NCBI GenBank assembly: GCA_019689955.1
Contig: JADGGM010000019.1
Span: forward strand, 1 to 13,567
DNA from: Gemmatimonadaceae bacterium
Lineage (GTDB): Bacteria > Gemmatimonadota > Gemmatimonadetes > Gemmatimonadales > Gemmatimonadaceae
Length of the DNA: 13,567 nucleotides
Reading direction: 5' to 3'
Shown here: positions 6,664 to 13,567 of the stretch, one piece after another
How the letters are laid out: each line of letters opens with the position of its first letter
Position numbering within the stretch: position 1 is the first letter of the stretch
Translations under genes and position numbers: made by a program
Notes under the pieces: generated by a model
Told to the model about the DNA's origin: nothing
The model's database searches: none
The model's input: only the letters and a program-made list of their open reading frames with translations

Positions 6664-7842
6664 TCAAACCAACCCTTCCGCCGCCGCGCGCGCCAGAGCG
6701 GCCACGTCGCGTGCGGGGCGGCCCACTGCCGCGGCCACGCGTGCCACATCGTCGTACTCGGGCTTGGCCCGCCGCGTTCCGGACGGCAGCGTGACGATCT
6801 TCACGCGGACTTGGTGATCCAGCACACACACCGTCGCCTCGCCGCGCGGGAGCGCGTCGCGCTCCACCATTGCACGACGCACGCCGATCGCGCTGCTGTG
6901 CGTGAGCAACATCTCCTCCAACCGCCACGCGTGCGCGGGGCGCGCGAGCACGTCGATGCGTGTCCCCGGGCGCCCCTTCTTCATGAGCGTGGGGACGAGC
7001 ACCACGTCCAGCGCTCCCTCGCGCCGGAGGAGATCGGCCACGCCGGCGAGCAGCTCGCCGTCCATGTCGTCCACGTCGGTGCTGAGCTGCACGAGCTGCT
7101 CCGTCTGGACGCCGCCGCTCGCGCGCGCGCCCTCGGCCACCACGAGCCGCAGCGCGTTGGGGCGCCCGACGGGGTCCTTGGTGCCCGCGCCGAACCCGCT
7201 GCGCAGGGGCACGTACTCCGCCGGCGGCGGCCCTGACGAGAGCACGCGCACGAGCGCGGCCCCGGTGGGGGTCACGAGCTCCCCCGCTCCTTCGGGCCCG
7301 GGGCGCACGGGGTGCCCCTCGAGGAGCTTGAGCGTCGCCGGCGCGGGAACGGGGAGCAGGCCGTGCGCGGCGCGCACCGAGCCGTCGCCGAGCGCGATCG
7401 GGCCGCAATGGATGCGCTCGATCCCCAGCTCCTGGAACCCCCACACCGCCCCCACGACGTCGAGGATCGCGTCGACCGCCCCGACCTCGTGCAGGTGCAC
7501 GTCGCTCGCCGGCATGCCGTGGATCTCCCCCTCGGCCTCGGCGATCGCGACGAACGCCGCGTCCGCGCGCTGCCGGACGCTGGCGGGGACCCCGGCGCGC
7601 GCGACGAGCTCGCGGATCTCGCCGATCCCGCGCCCGTGCGGCTGCGGCGGGATCTCGAAATCGACCTTCGTGCACACGATCTCGGAGCGCCGGACGCGCT
7701 GGATGCGCACCTCCACGCCGTCCAGGCCGAGCCGCCCGGGGAGCGCCCGCAGCCAATCGGCCGCCAGCCCCACCTCCAGGAGCGCGCCGAGCGTCATGTC
7801 GCCCGAGATCCCGCTGAAGGGATCGAGAATGCCGATCGGCAT
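6664..7842 (-). CDS. larC: LarC-like nickel-pincer cofactor nickel insertase
   Basis: LarC is a CTP-dependent cyclometallase that inserts nickel into pyridinium-3,5-bisthiocarboxylate mononucleotide, giving the nickel-pincer cofactor of lactate racemase and related enzymes. This protein has 392 residues. It shows the N-terminal signature DPFSGISGDMTLGALLEVG (7-25), HLHEVGAVDAILDVVGA (116-132), VTPTGAAL (190-197) and GFGAGTKD (217-223). The C-terminal LarC2 part (about 245-392) has LSTDVDDMDGE and LVPTLMKKGRPG. In Lactiplantibacillus LarC is made from two frames by programmed frameshifting; here it is one open frame. The His-rich segment many homologues carry before residue 70 is reduced to a single His. 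The start is ATG at 7842, with AGAGG only 2 nt away. No larA, larB or larE is visible nearby, so the client enzyme is unknown. Confidence 0.92.
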   Translation of the reverse strand: MPIGILDPFSGISGDMTLGALLEVGLAADWLRALPGRLGLDGVEVRIQRVRRSEIVCTKVDFEIPPQPHGRGIGEIRELVARAGVPASVRQRADAAFVAIAEAEGEIHGMPASDVHLHEVGAVDAILDVVGAVWGFQELGIERIHCGPIALGDGSVRAAHGLLPVPAPATLKLLEGHPVRPGPEGAGELVTPTGAALVRVLSSGPPPAEYVPLRSGFGAGTKDPVGRPNALRLVVAEGARASGGVQTEQLVQLSTDVDDMDGELLAGVADLLRREGALDVVLVPTLMKKGRPGTRIDVLARPAHAWRLEEMLLTHSSAIGVRRAMVERDALPRGEATVCVLDHQVRVKIVTLPSGTRRAKPEYDDVARVAAAVGRPARDVAALARAAAEGLV

Positions 7843-7900
7843 AGCCTCTAAAGCTACCGACTCGCCCGGGGGCGCCGGAAGTGGGGCGCGGTGTCGCGGC

Positions 7901-9043
7901 TCAGCGATAACTGCTCCCCGTGCCCGTGTTGAAGACGACGATCTCCGCGTCGCGCGCGATCCGCCCCGCGGCCACGAGCGCGCGGCACACGGCGAGCGCG
8001 CACCCGCCCTCGGGGGCGGCGTCGATCCCGGTGGCGTGCGAGAGCGCGGCGGTGTCGGCGCGGATCTCGTCCTCGGTGGCCGCGGCGGCCTCGCCGTTGG
8101 TCTCGTACAGCACGCGGAGGATGAGCCGGTCGCCGAGCGGCGCGGGGACGCGCAGCCCGCTCGCGTGCGTGCTCGGGTTCTCCCACGGCTCGGCGTGGCG
8201 CGCACGCTGCGCGAAGGCGCGCACGATCGGCGCGCACCCCTGCGCCTGCGCCGAGACGAAGCGCGGGAGGCGCGCGCCGGGGGCGATCCAGCCGATGCGC
8301 TGCAGCTCCAGAAACGCTTTCCACATCCCGATGAGCCCCGTCCCGCCCCCGGTGGGGTACACGATCACGTCGGGGAGCCGCCATCCGAGCTGCTCGGCCA
8401 CCTCGAGCCCCATGGTCTTCTTCCCCTCGATGCGGTACGGCTCGCGGAGGGTGGAGACGTCGAAGTAGCCGCTGTCGGCGGCGAACGCGCGCGCGGCACG
8501 CCCCGCGTCGCCGATGTGCCCCGGCACGGTGACCAGCTCGGCGCCGAGCGCGCGGATCGTGGCGAGGATCCCGCTCGGCGTGGTCTCGGGCGCGTACACG
8601 CGCACCGGGATCCCGGCGGCCGCGCCGTACGCGCTCAGCGCCGCCCCCGCGTTCCCCGCCGTGGGGACCACGAGCCCCGGCACGCCCAGCGCCCGGGCGC
8701 GCGTGACGGCCGCGCTCATCCCGCGCGCCTTGAACGACCCCGTGGGGTTGAGCCCCTCGTCCTTCACCCAGAGCCGGCGCACGCCGAGCGCGCTCGCGAG
8801 CGACGGGGCGTCAATGAGCGGCGTCGCCCCTTCGCCGAGCGAGACAGGGGACTCGCCATCGGTGAGCGGGAGGAGCGGCGCATAGCGCCACATGTCCCAG
8901 CGAGAGAGGAGCGCTCCGCGGTCGGTGGGGAGCGCGTCGAAGCGGACCAGATACGGTTGGCCGCACGACGGACAGACGGTCGCGCGTGCCTGCCCCGGCT
9001 CCGCGTGTCCGCACGCGGAGCACTCGAGTGTCCAAGTGGTCAA
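7901..9043 (-). CDS. thrC: Threonine synthase
   Basis: PLP enzyme that converts O-phospho-L-homoserine to L-threonine and phosphate, the last step of threonine synthesis. It has 380 residues. An N-terminal zinc ribbon has Cys8, Cys11, Cys24 and Cys27. The core follows with EGATPLIDAP (71-80), the PLP lysine Lys105 in NPTGSFKARGMS, PTAGNAGAALSAYG (127-140), and the phosphate-binding loop YPTGGGTGLIGMWKAF. The C-terminal EGGCALAVCRAL and VVFNTGTGSSYR segments are also typical. The best start is TTG at 9043, which forms a TTGA overlap with the uvrC stop. The next in-frame ATG (Met51) would remove the whole zinc ribbon, and no upstream in-frame start fits. No clear Shine-Dalgarno site precedes it, so it probably depends on coupling to uvrC. 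Other fold-type II PLP enzymes are less likely because of the GGGTGLIGMWKAF loop. Confidence 0.93.
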   Translation of the reverse strand: MTTWTLECSACGHAEPGQARATVCPSCGQPYLVRFDALPTDRGALLSRWDMWRYAPLLPLTDGESPVSLGEGATPLIDAPSLASALGVRRLWVKDEGLNPTGSFKARGMSAAVTRARALGVPGLVVPTAGNAGAALSAYGAAAGIPVRVYAPETTPSGILATIRALGAELVTVPGHIGDAGRAARAFAADSGYFDVSTLREPYRIEGKKTMGLEVAEQLGWRLPDVIVYPTGGGTGLIGMWKAFLELQRIGWIAPGARLPRFVSAQAQGCAPIVRAFAQRARHAEPWENPSTHASGLRVPAPLGDRLILRVLYETNGEAAAATEDEIRADTAALSHATGIDAAPEGGCALAVCRALVAAGRIARDAEIVVFNTGTGSSYR

Positions 9044-10965
9044 GACGATGCGTCGGTAGGAGGTGACAGCGATGCAGCAGCGGACGGTTGTTCCGTCTGC
9101 GTTACGCCGACCCCCGTCTCGACGTTGTCCGTGGAGGCGGCCGGCGTGCTTCGGCCGTGGAGCGCGTCGAGCACGCGCCGCGCCGTGGCGAGGCTGAACC
9201 CCGGCACCTTCGCGATCTCCGCCTCGCTCGCCTCGCGCACCCCCTGCACGCTCCCGAACGCCTGGAGGAGCGCGCGCCGCCGCTGCGGCCCGATCCCCGG
9301 GATCCTGAGCAGCTCCGACGTGACGGTGCGCATCGCGCGCCGTTTTCGGTTGTACGTGATCGCGAAGCGGTGCGCCTCGTCGCGCGCGCGCTGCAGGAGG
9401 CGGAGCCCCGGCGAGCGCCGCGAGAGCCGGAGCGACTCGCTCCGTCCGGGGATGAACACTTCCTCCTCGCGCTTGGCCAGGCTGATCGTCTGCAGCCGCC
9501 CGAGCCCGAGCGCCTCGAGCGCCCCGCGCGCGGCGGCGAGCTGCCCCTTCCCGCCGTCGATCACGACGAGGTCCGGGAGCGGTTTCTCCTCCTCCACGCG
9601 CCGCTGGAAGTAGCGCGTCACGACCTCGCGCATCGAGGCGAAGTCGTCGGTCCCCTCGACGGTCTTGATCTTGAACTTGCGGTACTCGGCGCGTTTGGGG
9701 CGCCCGTTCTCGAACCACACGCACGAGGCGACGGTGTCCGTCCCCTGCGCGGTGGAGATGTCGAAGCAGACGAGGGAGCGCGGGACGGTCTGTAGCCCGA
9801 GCTCGCGCTGCAGCTCGTACACCGGGTCCGCGGCGCGCTCGTCGGCCTCGAAGGTCGCCAGCTTCTGCTCCTCGAGCAGGTGCCGCGCGTTCTGCTCGGC
9901 GAGGTCGATGAGCTGCCGGCGCGCCCCGCGCTGCGGCACCCACACGCGCGTCCCCGGGAGCGACCCTTCGATCAGCTCCCGGTCGTCGAAGTCGAACGGG
10001 ACGAGCAGCTCGGCCGCGCGCTCCTCGGCCGGGAGGTACGCCCGCACCAGATAGGCCGCGAGCACCGCCGGGTCGGGCTCCTCCTCGAGGTTCTCCAGGA
10101 ACTGGTGGTCGCGCGCGAGGAGCTTCCCCGCGCGGATCCGGAGGATCGTCACGCACGCCTCGTTTCCATCGCGCGCGTAGCCGATCACGTCGCGGTCCCC
10201 GCCGTCCACCTCCACGACGACCGTCGGCTCCTCGAGGCGCTCGAGGTGGTGCAGCACGTCGCGCAGCTCCGCCGCGCGCTCGAAGTCGAGCCGCGCGGCC
10301 GCCTCCTCCATGCGCTCGCGCACCCGCCGCGTGACCTCATCGGCGCGGCCGTCCAGGTACAGGACCACCTCGTCGATCATCGCGCGGTACTCGGCCTGCG
10401 TCTGCGCCAGGATGCACGGCGCCTTGCACCGCCCGATGTGATAGTCGAGACACGGGCGCTCGGGCATCTCGCGCGGCATGTCGTGGTTGCAGGAGCGGAC
10501 CGTGAAGATGCGCTTCACCACGTTCAGCGCGCGGCGCATGGCCCCCACGTCGGTGTACGGACCGAAGTAGCGCCCGCCGTCGTTTACCAGCCGGCGGGTG
10601 ACGAGCACGCGCGGGAAGGGCTCCTGCACCGTGACCTTGATGTACGGGTACGACTTGTCGTCGCGGAGCGCGATGTTGAAGCGCGGGTGGTGCTCCTTGA
10701 TGAGGTTGGCCTCGAGGATGAGCGCGTGCGCCTCGGAGGGGACGACGATCGTCTCGAGGTCGCGTACCTGCCGCATGAGGGCGCGCGTCTTCACGCTCTC
10801 CTGGTGATCGCTCGTGTAGTAGCTCCGCACGCGCGAGCGAAGGCGCTTGGCCTTCCCGACGTACAGCACCACGCCCTGGGCGTCCTTCCAGAGGTAGACG
10901 CCGGGCGACTCGGGGAGGTGCGCGATCTTGAGGGCGACGTGCTCGGGAGCTTCGATCATCGGCAT
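9040..10965 (-). CDS. uvrC: Excinuclease ABC subunit C
   Basis: Nuclease subunit of nucleotide excision repair, recruited to UvrB on damaged DNA, cutting on both sides of the lesion. It has 641 residues. The GIY-YIG domain (residues 15-100) has GVYLW, LYVGKAKRLRSRVRSYY and catalytic Glu85 in LILEANLIK. Cys159, Cys172, Cys180 and Cys184 are placed like the reported UvrC iron-sulphur ligands. The UVR motif that binds UvrB covers about 210-245. The RNase H-like nuclease domain has Asp401 (CFDIST), Asp469 (VIDGGKGQL) and His531 (HRFAITY). Helix-hairpin-helix repeats follow at about 550-602 (IPGIGPQRRRALLQAFGS). A low-complexity Ser/Thr/Ala tail of about 35 residues ends the protein. The start is ATG at 10965; a second ATG two codons on is equally possible, since neither has a good Shine-Dalgarno site. 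Confidence 0.97.
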   Translation of the reverse strand: MPMIEAPEHVALKIAHLPESPGVYLWKDAQGVVLYVGKAKRLRSRVRSYYTSDHQESVKTRALMRQVRDLETIVVPSEAHALILEANLIKEHHPRFNIALRDDKSYPYIKVTVQEPFPRVLVTRRLVNDGGRYFGPYTDVGAMRRALNVVKRIFTVRSCNHDMPREMPERPCLDYHIGRCKAPCILAQTQAEYRAMIDEVVLYLDGRADEVTRRVRERMEEAAARLDFERAAELRDVLHHLERLEEPTVVVEVDGGDRDVIGYARDGNEACVTILRIRAGKLLARDHQFLENLEEEPDPAVLAAYLVRAYLPAEERAAELLVPFDFDDRELIEGSLPGTRVWVPQRGARRQLIDLAEQNARHLLEEQKLATFEADERAADPVYELQRELGLQTVPRSLVCFDISTAQGTDTVASCVWFENGRPKRAEYRKFKIKTVEGTDDFASMREVVTRYFQRRVEEEKPLPDLVVIDGGKGQLAAARGALEALGLGRLQTISLAKREEEVFIPGRSESLRLSRRSPGLRLLQRARDEAHRFAITYNRKRRAMRTVTSELLRIPGIGPQRRRALLQAFGSVQGVREASEAEIAKVPGFSLATARRVLDALHGRSTPAASTDNVETGVGVTQTEQPSAAASLSPPTDASS

Positions 10966-11002
10966 GGCTCAACGGCGGGCGCGGCCGGGCCCGACCCAGT
11001 TG

Positions 11003-11025
11003 AAATATAACCGCGGGGTCCGCGG
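11003..11025 (-). terminator. Terminator-like hairpin after murJ
   Basis: On the minus strand, CCGCGG-ACC-CCGCGG (11025-11011) starts 5 nt after the murJ stop codon and is followed by TTATATTT (11010-11003). A GC-only 6-bp stem with a T-rich tail suits an intrinsic terminator, although the tail is interrupted by A. The same TATATT could instead be a -10 element for uvrC, as it is the only AT-rich patch upstream of that gene. Confidence 0.5.
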
Positions 11026-11030
11026 CGAGC

Positions 11031-12635
11031 TCACCGCCGCGCGCGCAGAACGGCGCGCACGATGGTGCGTGCCTCGGCGATGCCGAACGCGGAGGTGACG
11101 CCGAAGTACACGAGCCCGAACGGCGCGAGCGCCGCGACCGCGAGCCCGATCGGGTGCGCCACGCCGAGGGCGAGCTTCACCCCCCACGCCGCAGCCGCGC
11201 CGAGCGCCGCCGCGAACCACAGTGTCGCCACGAACGTCCCCGGGACCCCGGTGCGGCCGATGCGACGGTTGAGCGTCAGCCGGAGCAGCGTGAACTCCAC
11301 CCACGCGGCCACGCCGGCCGAGGCGGTGAGCCCCGCGGCGCCCCACCGCGGATCGAGCCCGAGGAGCGGGGGGAGCGGGATCGCGAACAGATAGCCGAGC
11401 CCGGTCGTGAGCACCACGCGCACCACGGCGAAGCGGAGCGGCGTCCGCGTGTCGTGCAGCGCGTAGTACGCCGACGAGTAGAGCCGCCCCATGGTCGACG
11501 CGAGCAACCCCACGCCGGCGCCGCCGAGGATCCCCCACACGTACACACTGTCCGCGCGCGTGAAACGACCGGTCTGATACAGCGCGCCCACGAGCACGTC
11601 GCCGAGCGCGAGGAACGCCACCGCCGAGGGGACGACGAGGAACGCGATGCGCCGGAGCCCCGCGTCGAGCCGCAGTCGGAGGTACGACGCCACCTCCGTC
11701 GCATCCCCCACCGCGCTCGACATCGTCGGCAGCTCGGCGGCCGAGACGGACATGCCGAAGAGGCTCACGGGGAGCATGTACAACGTCTGCGCCGTCATGA
11801 GCCCCGCCGTCGCCCCCGCGGGGAGGAGCGTGGCGAGGAGCACGTCCACGTACCCGCTGATCTGCACCACCCCGCGTCCCACGAACACGGGGCCGAAGTT
11901 CCGGATCACCGTGCGCACGTTGCGCGACGTGGCATCGAGCACGGGGCGGAAGTGCGGGAGGACGCGGAGCACCGTGGGGAGCTGCACGAGGAGCTGTAGC
12001 GCGCTCCCCGCCACCGCGCCCCAGGCCACCGCCACCGCGAGCGGGAACGGCCCCACGCGCCCGCCGAACGCCACGAGCGCGGCGATGATCGCCGCGTTCC
12101 ACATGATCGGCGCGGCGTACGAGAGGAAGAACCGGCGGTGGCTGTTGAGCACCCCGAGGCACCACGCCGACATCACGAGGAGCCCGGCGCCGGGGAAGAA
12201 GATGCGCACGAGCTGGATCGTGAGCTCGCGTTTGGCGCCGTGGAAGCCCGGGGCGATGAGATCGATGAGCCACGGTGTCACGAGCACGCCGACGAGCACG
12301 AGCACCGCCGTGATCGCTCCCAGAAGCGCCGCGACGGCGCCGGCCACGTGCGTCGCCTCCTTCTCGTCCCCTTCCGCGAGGAGGCGGGCGTAGACGGGGA
12401 TGAACGAGGCGGAGAGCACCCCTTCGCCGAACAGGTTCTGCAGGACGTTGGGGATGCGGAAGGCCGCGTTGAACGCGTCGGCCGCGTCGCCCAGGCCGAG
12501 GAAGTGCCCGAGGAAGCGCTGCCGGACGAGCCCGGCGATGCGGCTCAGCAGGATGCCCGTGGCCACGAGCACTGCAAAGCCGCCGGTCCGTTCCGCGCGT
12601 CGTGTCGTCGTGCGTTCCGGCGCGCTAGCGGTGGT
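11031..12635 (-). CDS. murJ: Lipid II flippase MurJ
   Basis: Polytopic inner-membrane protein of the MOP superfamily that flips lipid II across the membrane for peptidoglycan synthesis. About 534 residues with roughly 14 hydrophobic segments. The N-terminal family signature is intact: LSRIAGLVRQRFLG with the conserved arginines, then ADAFNAAFRIPNVLQNLFGEGVLSASFIPVYARLL. MSAWCLGVLNSHRRFFLSY and the cation-rich inner segments around VQISGYVDVLLATLLP also match. I place the start at GTG 12635, which overlaps the end of bshC by 11 nt. A TTG at 12686 in the same frame would add 17 Pro/Thr-rich residues unlike the family. No good Shine-Dalgarno site supports either. The gene follows bshC and is closed by a terminator-like hairpin. 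Confidence 0.94.
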   Translation of the reverse strand, partial: TTASAPERTTTRRAERTGGFAVLVATGILLSRIAGLVRQRFLGHFLGLGDAADAFNAAFRIPNVLQNLFGEGVLSASFIPVYARLLAEGDEKEATHVAGAVAALLGAITAVLVLVGVLVTPWLIDLIAPGFHGAKRELTIQLVRIFFPGAGLLVMSAWCLGVLNSHRRFFLSYAAPIMWNAAIIAALVAFGGRVGPFPLAVAVAWGAVAGSALQLLVQLPTVLRVLPHFRPVLDATSRNVRTVIRNFGPVFVGRGVVQISGYVDVLLATLLPAGATAGLMTAQTLYMLPVSLFGMSVSAAELPTMSSAVGDATEVASYLRLRLDAGLRRIAFLVVPSAVAFLALGDVLVGALYQTGRFTRADSVYVWGILGGAGVGLLASTMGRLYSSAYYALHDTRTPLRFAVVRVVLTTGLGYLFAIPLPPLLGLDPRWGAAGLTASAGVAAWVEFTLLRLTLNRRIGRTGVPGTFVATLWFAAALGAAAAWGVKLALGVAHPIGLAVAALAPFGLVYFGVTSAFGIAEARTIVRAVLRARR

Positions 12636-13567
12636 CACCGGCGTGGTCGAAGGCGGCGACGGATCGGGCGGCACCCTGGGGCGCAAACTGTGCGGCGTGC
12701 TCGCGGGCGCGCTCGAGCATCGCGTCGAGGAGCGGCGGGCCGTGCCGCGCGAGCATGGGGATGAGATTGAGCACGCGCTCCTGCGGCTTCCCGAGCGGGA
12801 AGAGCGCCGCGCGCGCGGTGTCGAGGTCGCGCACGAGCTCCTCCTCGCGCCGCTTCGCTGCGGCGACGACGCGCCGCTCGAGGCGGTCGAGGCGATGCTG
12901 GATGCTGCGCCGCGCGCCTTCGGGGACCGCGTCGGGGAGGAGCGGGTGCTCCTCGGCGGCGATGGCGCGCGCGAGGCGCGCCGCGCTCTCCTCGAGCGCC
13001 GCGCGATAGCGCGCGAGCGCGTCGCGCACCTCGCGCGGGAGCCGCTCGCGCGCGAGCCGGCCGAGCGCGGCGTGCGGGTCGCGCAGGTCGTCGGGCGCGA
13101 GGCCGTACCGGTCGAGGATGCGCCGGATGTGCGGCTCGACGATGACGCCGGACCAGCGCGGCACGACGATCGGCATGGTCGCGCCCAGCGCCGCGGCCAC
13201 GGCGCTCGTCTGCGCGAAGTACGCGATCTCGCTCGGTCCGGCGACGTAGGCCACGGAGGGGAGCACGGCGCGCTCGGCCACGGGGCGGAGGAGGACGTTG
13301 GCCTCGAGCGTCGTCGCCGGGTCGTCCGCGGCCGCGGCAGCGACGGCGATCGGGATCCGGCGCCGCGCGCCGTTGGTGGTGTCGAAGACGAGGGAGAGGC
13401 CGTTCACGTGCGCAACGGTGGGGTCGTAGCCGTGCGCGGCGATCTCACGCTCGCGCGCCCGGAGCGCGGCGTCGACGGCGGGCGCCTCGCGCAGCGCGCG
13501 GACGCAGAGCGCCCGCGCTTCGGCGAGCACGGCGTCGTGCCCCGCGTGCCGCACGGCCCTGCCGGCC
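12625..13567 (-). CDS. bshC: Bacillithiol biosynthesis cysteine-adding enzyme BshC, C-terminal part (5' end beyond window)
   Basis: BshC adds cysteine to glucosaminyl-malate, the last step in making bacillithiol, a low-molecular-weight thiol that replaces glutathione. About 313 codons are visible and the frame stays open to the right edge, so the first 200 or so residues of a protein usually near 540 long are missing. The diagnostic core reads LRPVAERAVLPSVAYVAGPSEIAYFAQ, followed by PIVVPRWSGVIVEPHIRRIL. A long charged helical segment comes next, and the end PQERVLNLIPMLARHGPPLLDAML matches the family C-terminus. An internal GTG at 13554 is not a believable start, because it lies in the middle of the fold. 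The stop at 12625 lies inside the start of murJ. Whether this organism makes bacillithiol depends on bshA and bshB, which are not in the window. Confidence 0.9.
   Translation of the reverse strand, partial: AGRAVRHAGHDAVLAEARALCVRALREAPAVDAALRAREREIAAHGYDPTVAHVNGLSLVFDTTNGARRRIPIAVAAAAADDPATTLEANVLLRPVAERAVLPSVAYVAGPSEIAYFAQTSAVAAALGATMPIVVPRWSGVIVEPHIRRILDRYGLAPDDLRDPHAALGRLARERLPREVRDALARYRAALEESAARLARAIAAEEHPLLPDAVPEGARRSIQHRLDRLERRVVAAAKRREEELVRDLDTARAALFPLGKPQERVLNLIPMLARHGPPLLDAMLERAREHAAQFAPQGAARSVAAFDHAGDHR

Noticed and set aside
6600..6749. N-terminal extension of the TPR protein
   Set aside because: It would overlap larC and bury the signal peptide. The AGGAG site 7 nt before the ATG at 6599 decides the start.
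7843..7900. Possible CGCC/GGCG hairpin between thrC and larC as a terminator
   Set aside because: The stem is about 4-5 bp with a very small loop and no T run follows. It is expected by chance in this composition.
6902..9613. Very long open frame (about 900 codons) on the plus strand opposite larC, thrC and uvrC
   Set aside because: Its product is Arg/Ser/Pro-rich without any recognisable motif, and it runs antisense to three clear genes. Such frames arise from strong third-position GC bias.
9044..10156. Upstream extension of the thrC frame deep into uvrC
   Set aside because: The added residues are low-complexity Arg/Ala-rich and overlap the conserved uvrC frame. The similarity to threonine synthase begins only at the zinc ribbon.
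1..13567. Hidden mobile element, CRISPR array, defence cassette or RNA gene
   Set aside because: All genes are conserved housekeeping families on one strand with short gaps. I found no terminal inverted repeats, spaced direct repeats, transposase/integrase motifs or tRNA-like stretches.

Overview
The window comes from the chromosome of a very GC-rich bacterium. Every gene lies on the minus strand, so transcription runs from high to low coordinates. Several features point to a Gram-negative-type cell outside the Proteobacteria. It makes phosphatidic acid with PlsY, carries a bacillithiol-synthesis gene (bshC), has a deltaproteobacteria-like small MerR regulator, and exports a TPR protein with a signal peptide but no lipobox. 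Gemmatimonadota fits best, but this is inference from gene content and composition. Acidobacteriota or another high-GC group cannot be excluded.

From right to left (5' to 3' of the genes), the layout starts with the 3' part of bshC (cut by the window edge), which overlaps murJ (lipid II flippase). A GC hairpin with a T/A-rich tail follows murJ. Next is uvrC (excision nuclease), which overlaps thrC (threonine synthase) in a TTGA junction. larC (nickel-pincer cofactor enzyme) follows after 58 bp. A gene with a strong ribosome-binding site then encodes an exported TPR protein with a C-terminal beta domain, and a small intrinsic terminator sits just after it.

After a 130-bp intergenic region holding that terminator, a weak promoter candidate and a strong 10-bp hairpin, a tightly packed operon runs to the left edge. 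Its order is a DUF512 radical-SAM protein, der (ribosome-assembly GTPase), plsY, gpsA, a MerR-type regulator and a family-2 glycosyltransferase (cut by the edge). Every junction in this run overlaps by 1 or 4 nt (ATGA, TGATG x3, GTGA), so translational coupling is likely. GpsA makes sn-glycerol 3-phosphate and PlsY acylates it, so the middle of the operon is the entry to phospholipid synthesis. Der ties it to ribosome maturation, and the regulator and glycosyltransferase may link it to envelope work.

This is essentially a conserved housekeeping region. I see no mobile element, CRISPR array, RNA gene, toxin-antitoxin pair or defence system, and no gene-free stretch longer than 131 bp. The most noteworthy points are an 18-nt C homopolymer inside the glycosyltransferase gene, a perfect 10-bp hairpin in the leader of the DUF512-der operon, and the unassigned exported TPR protein.
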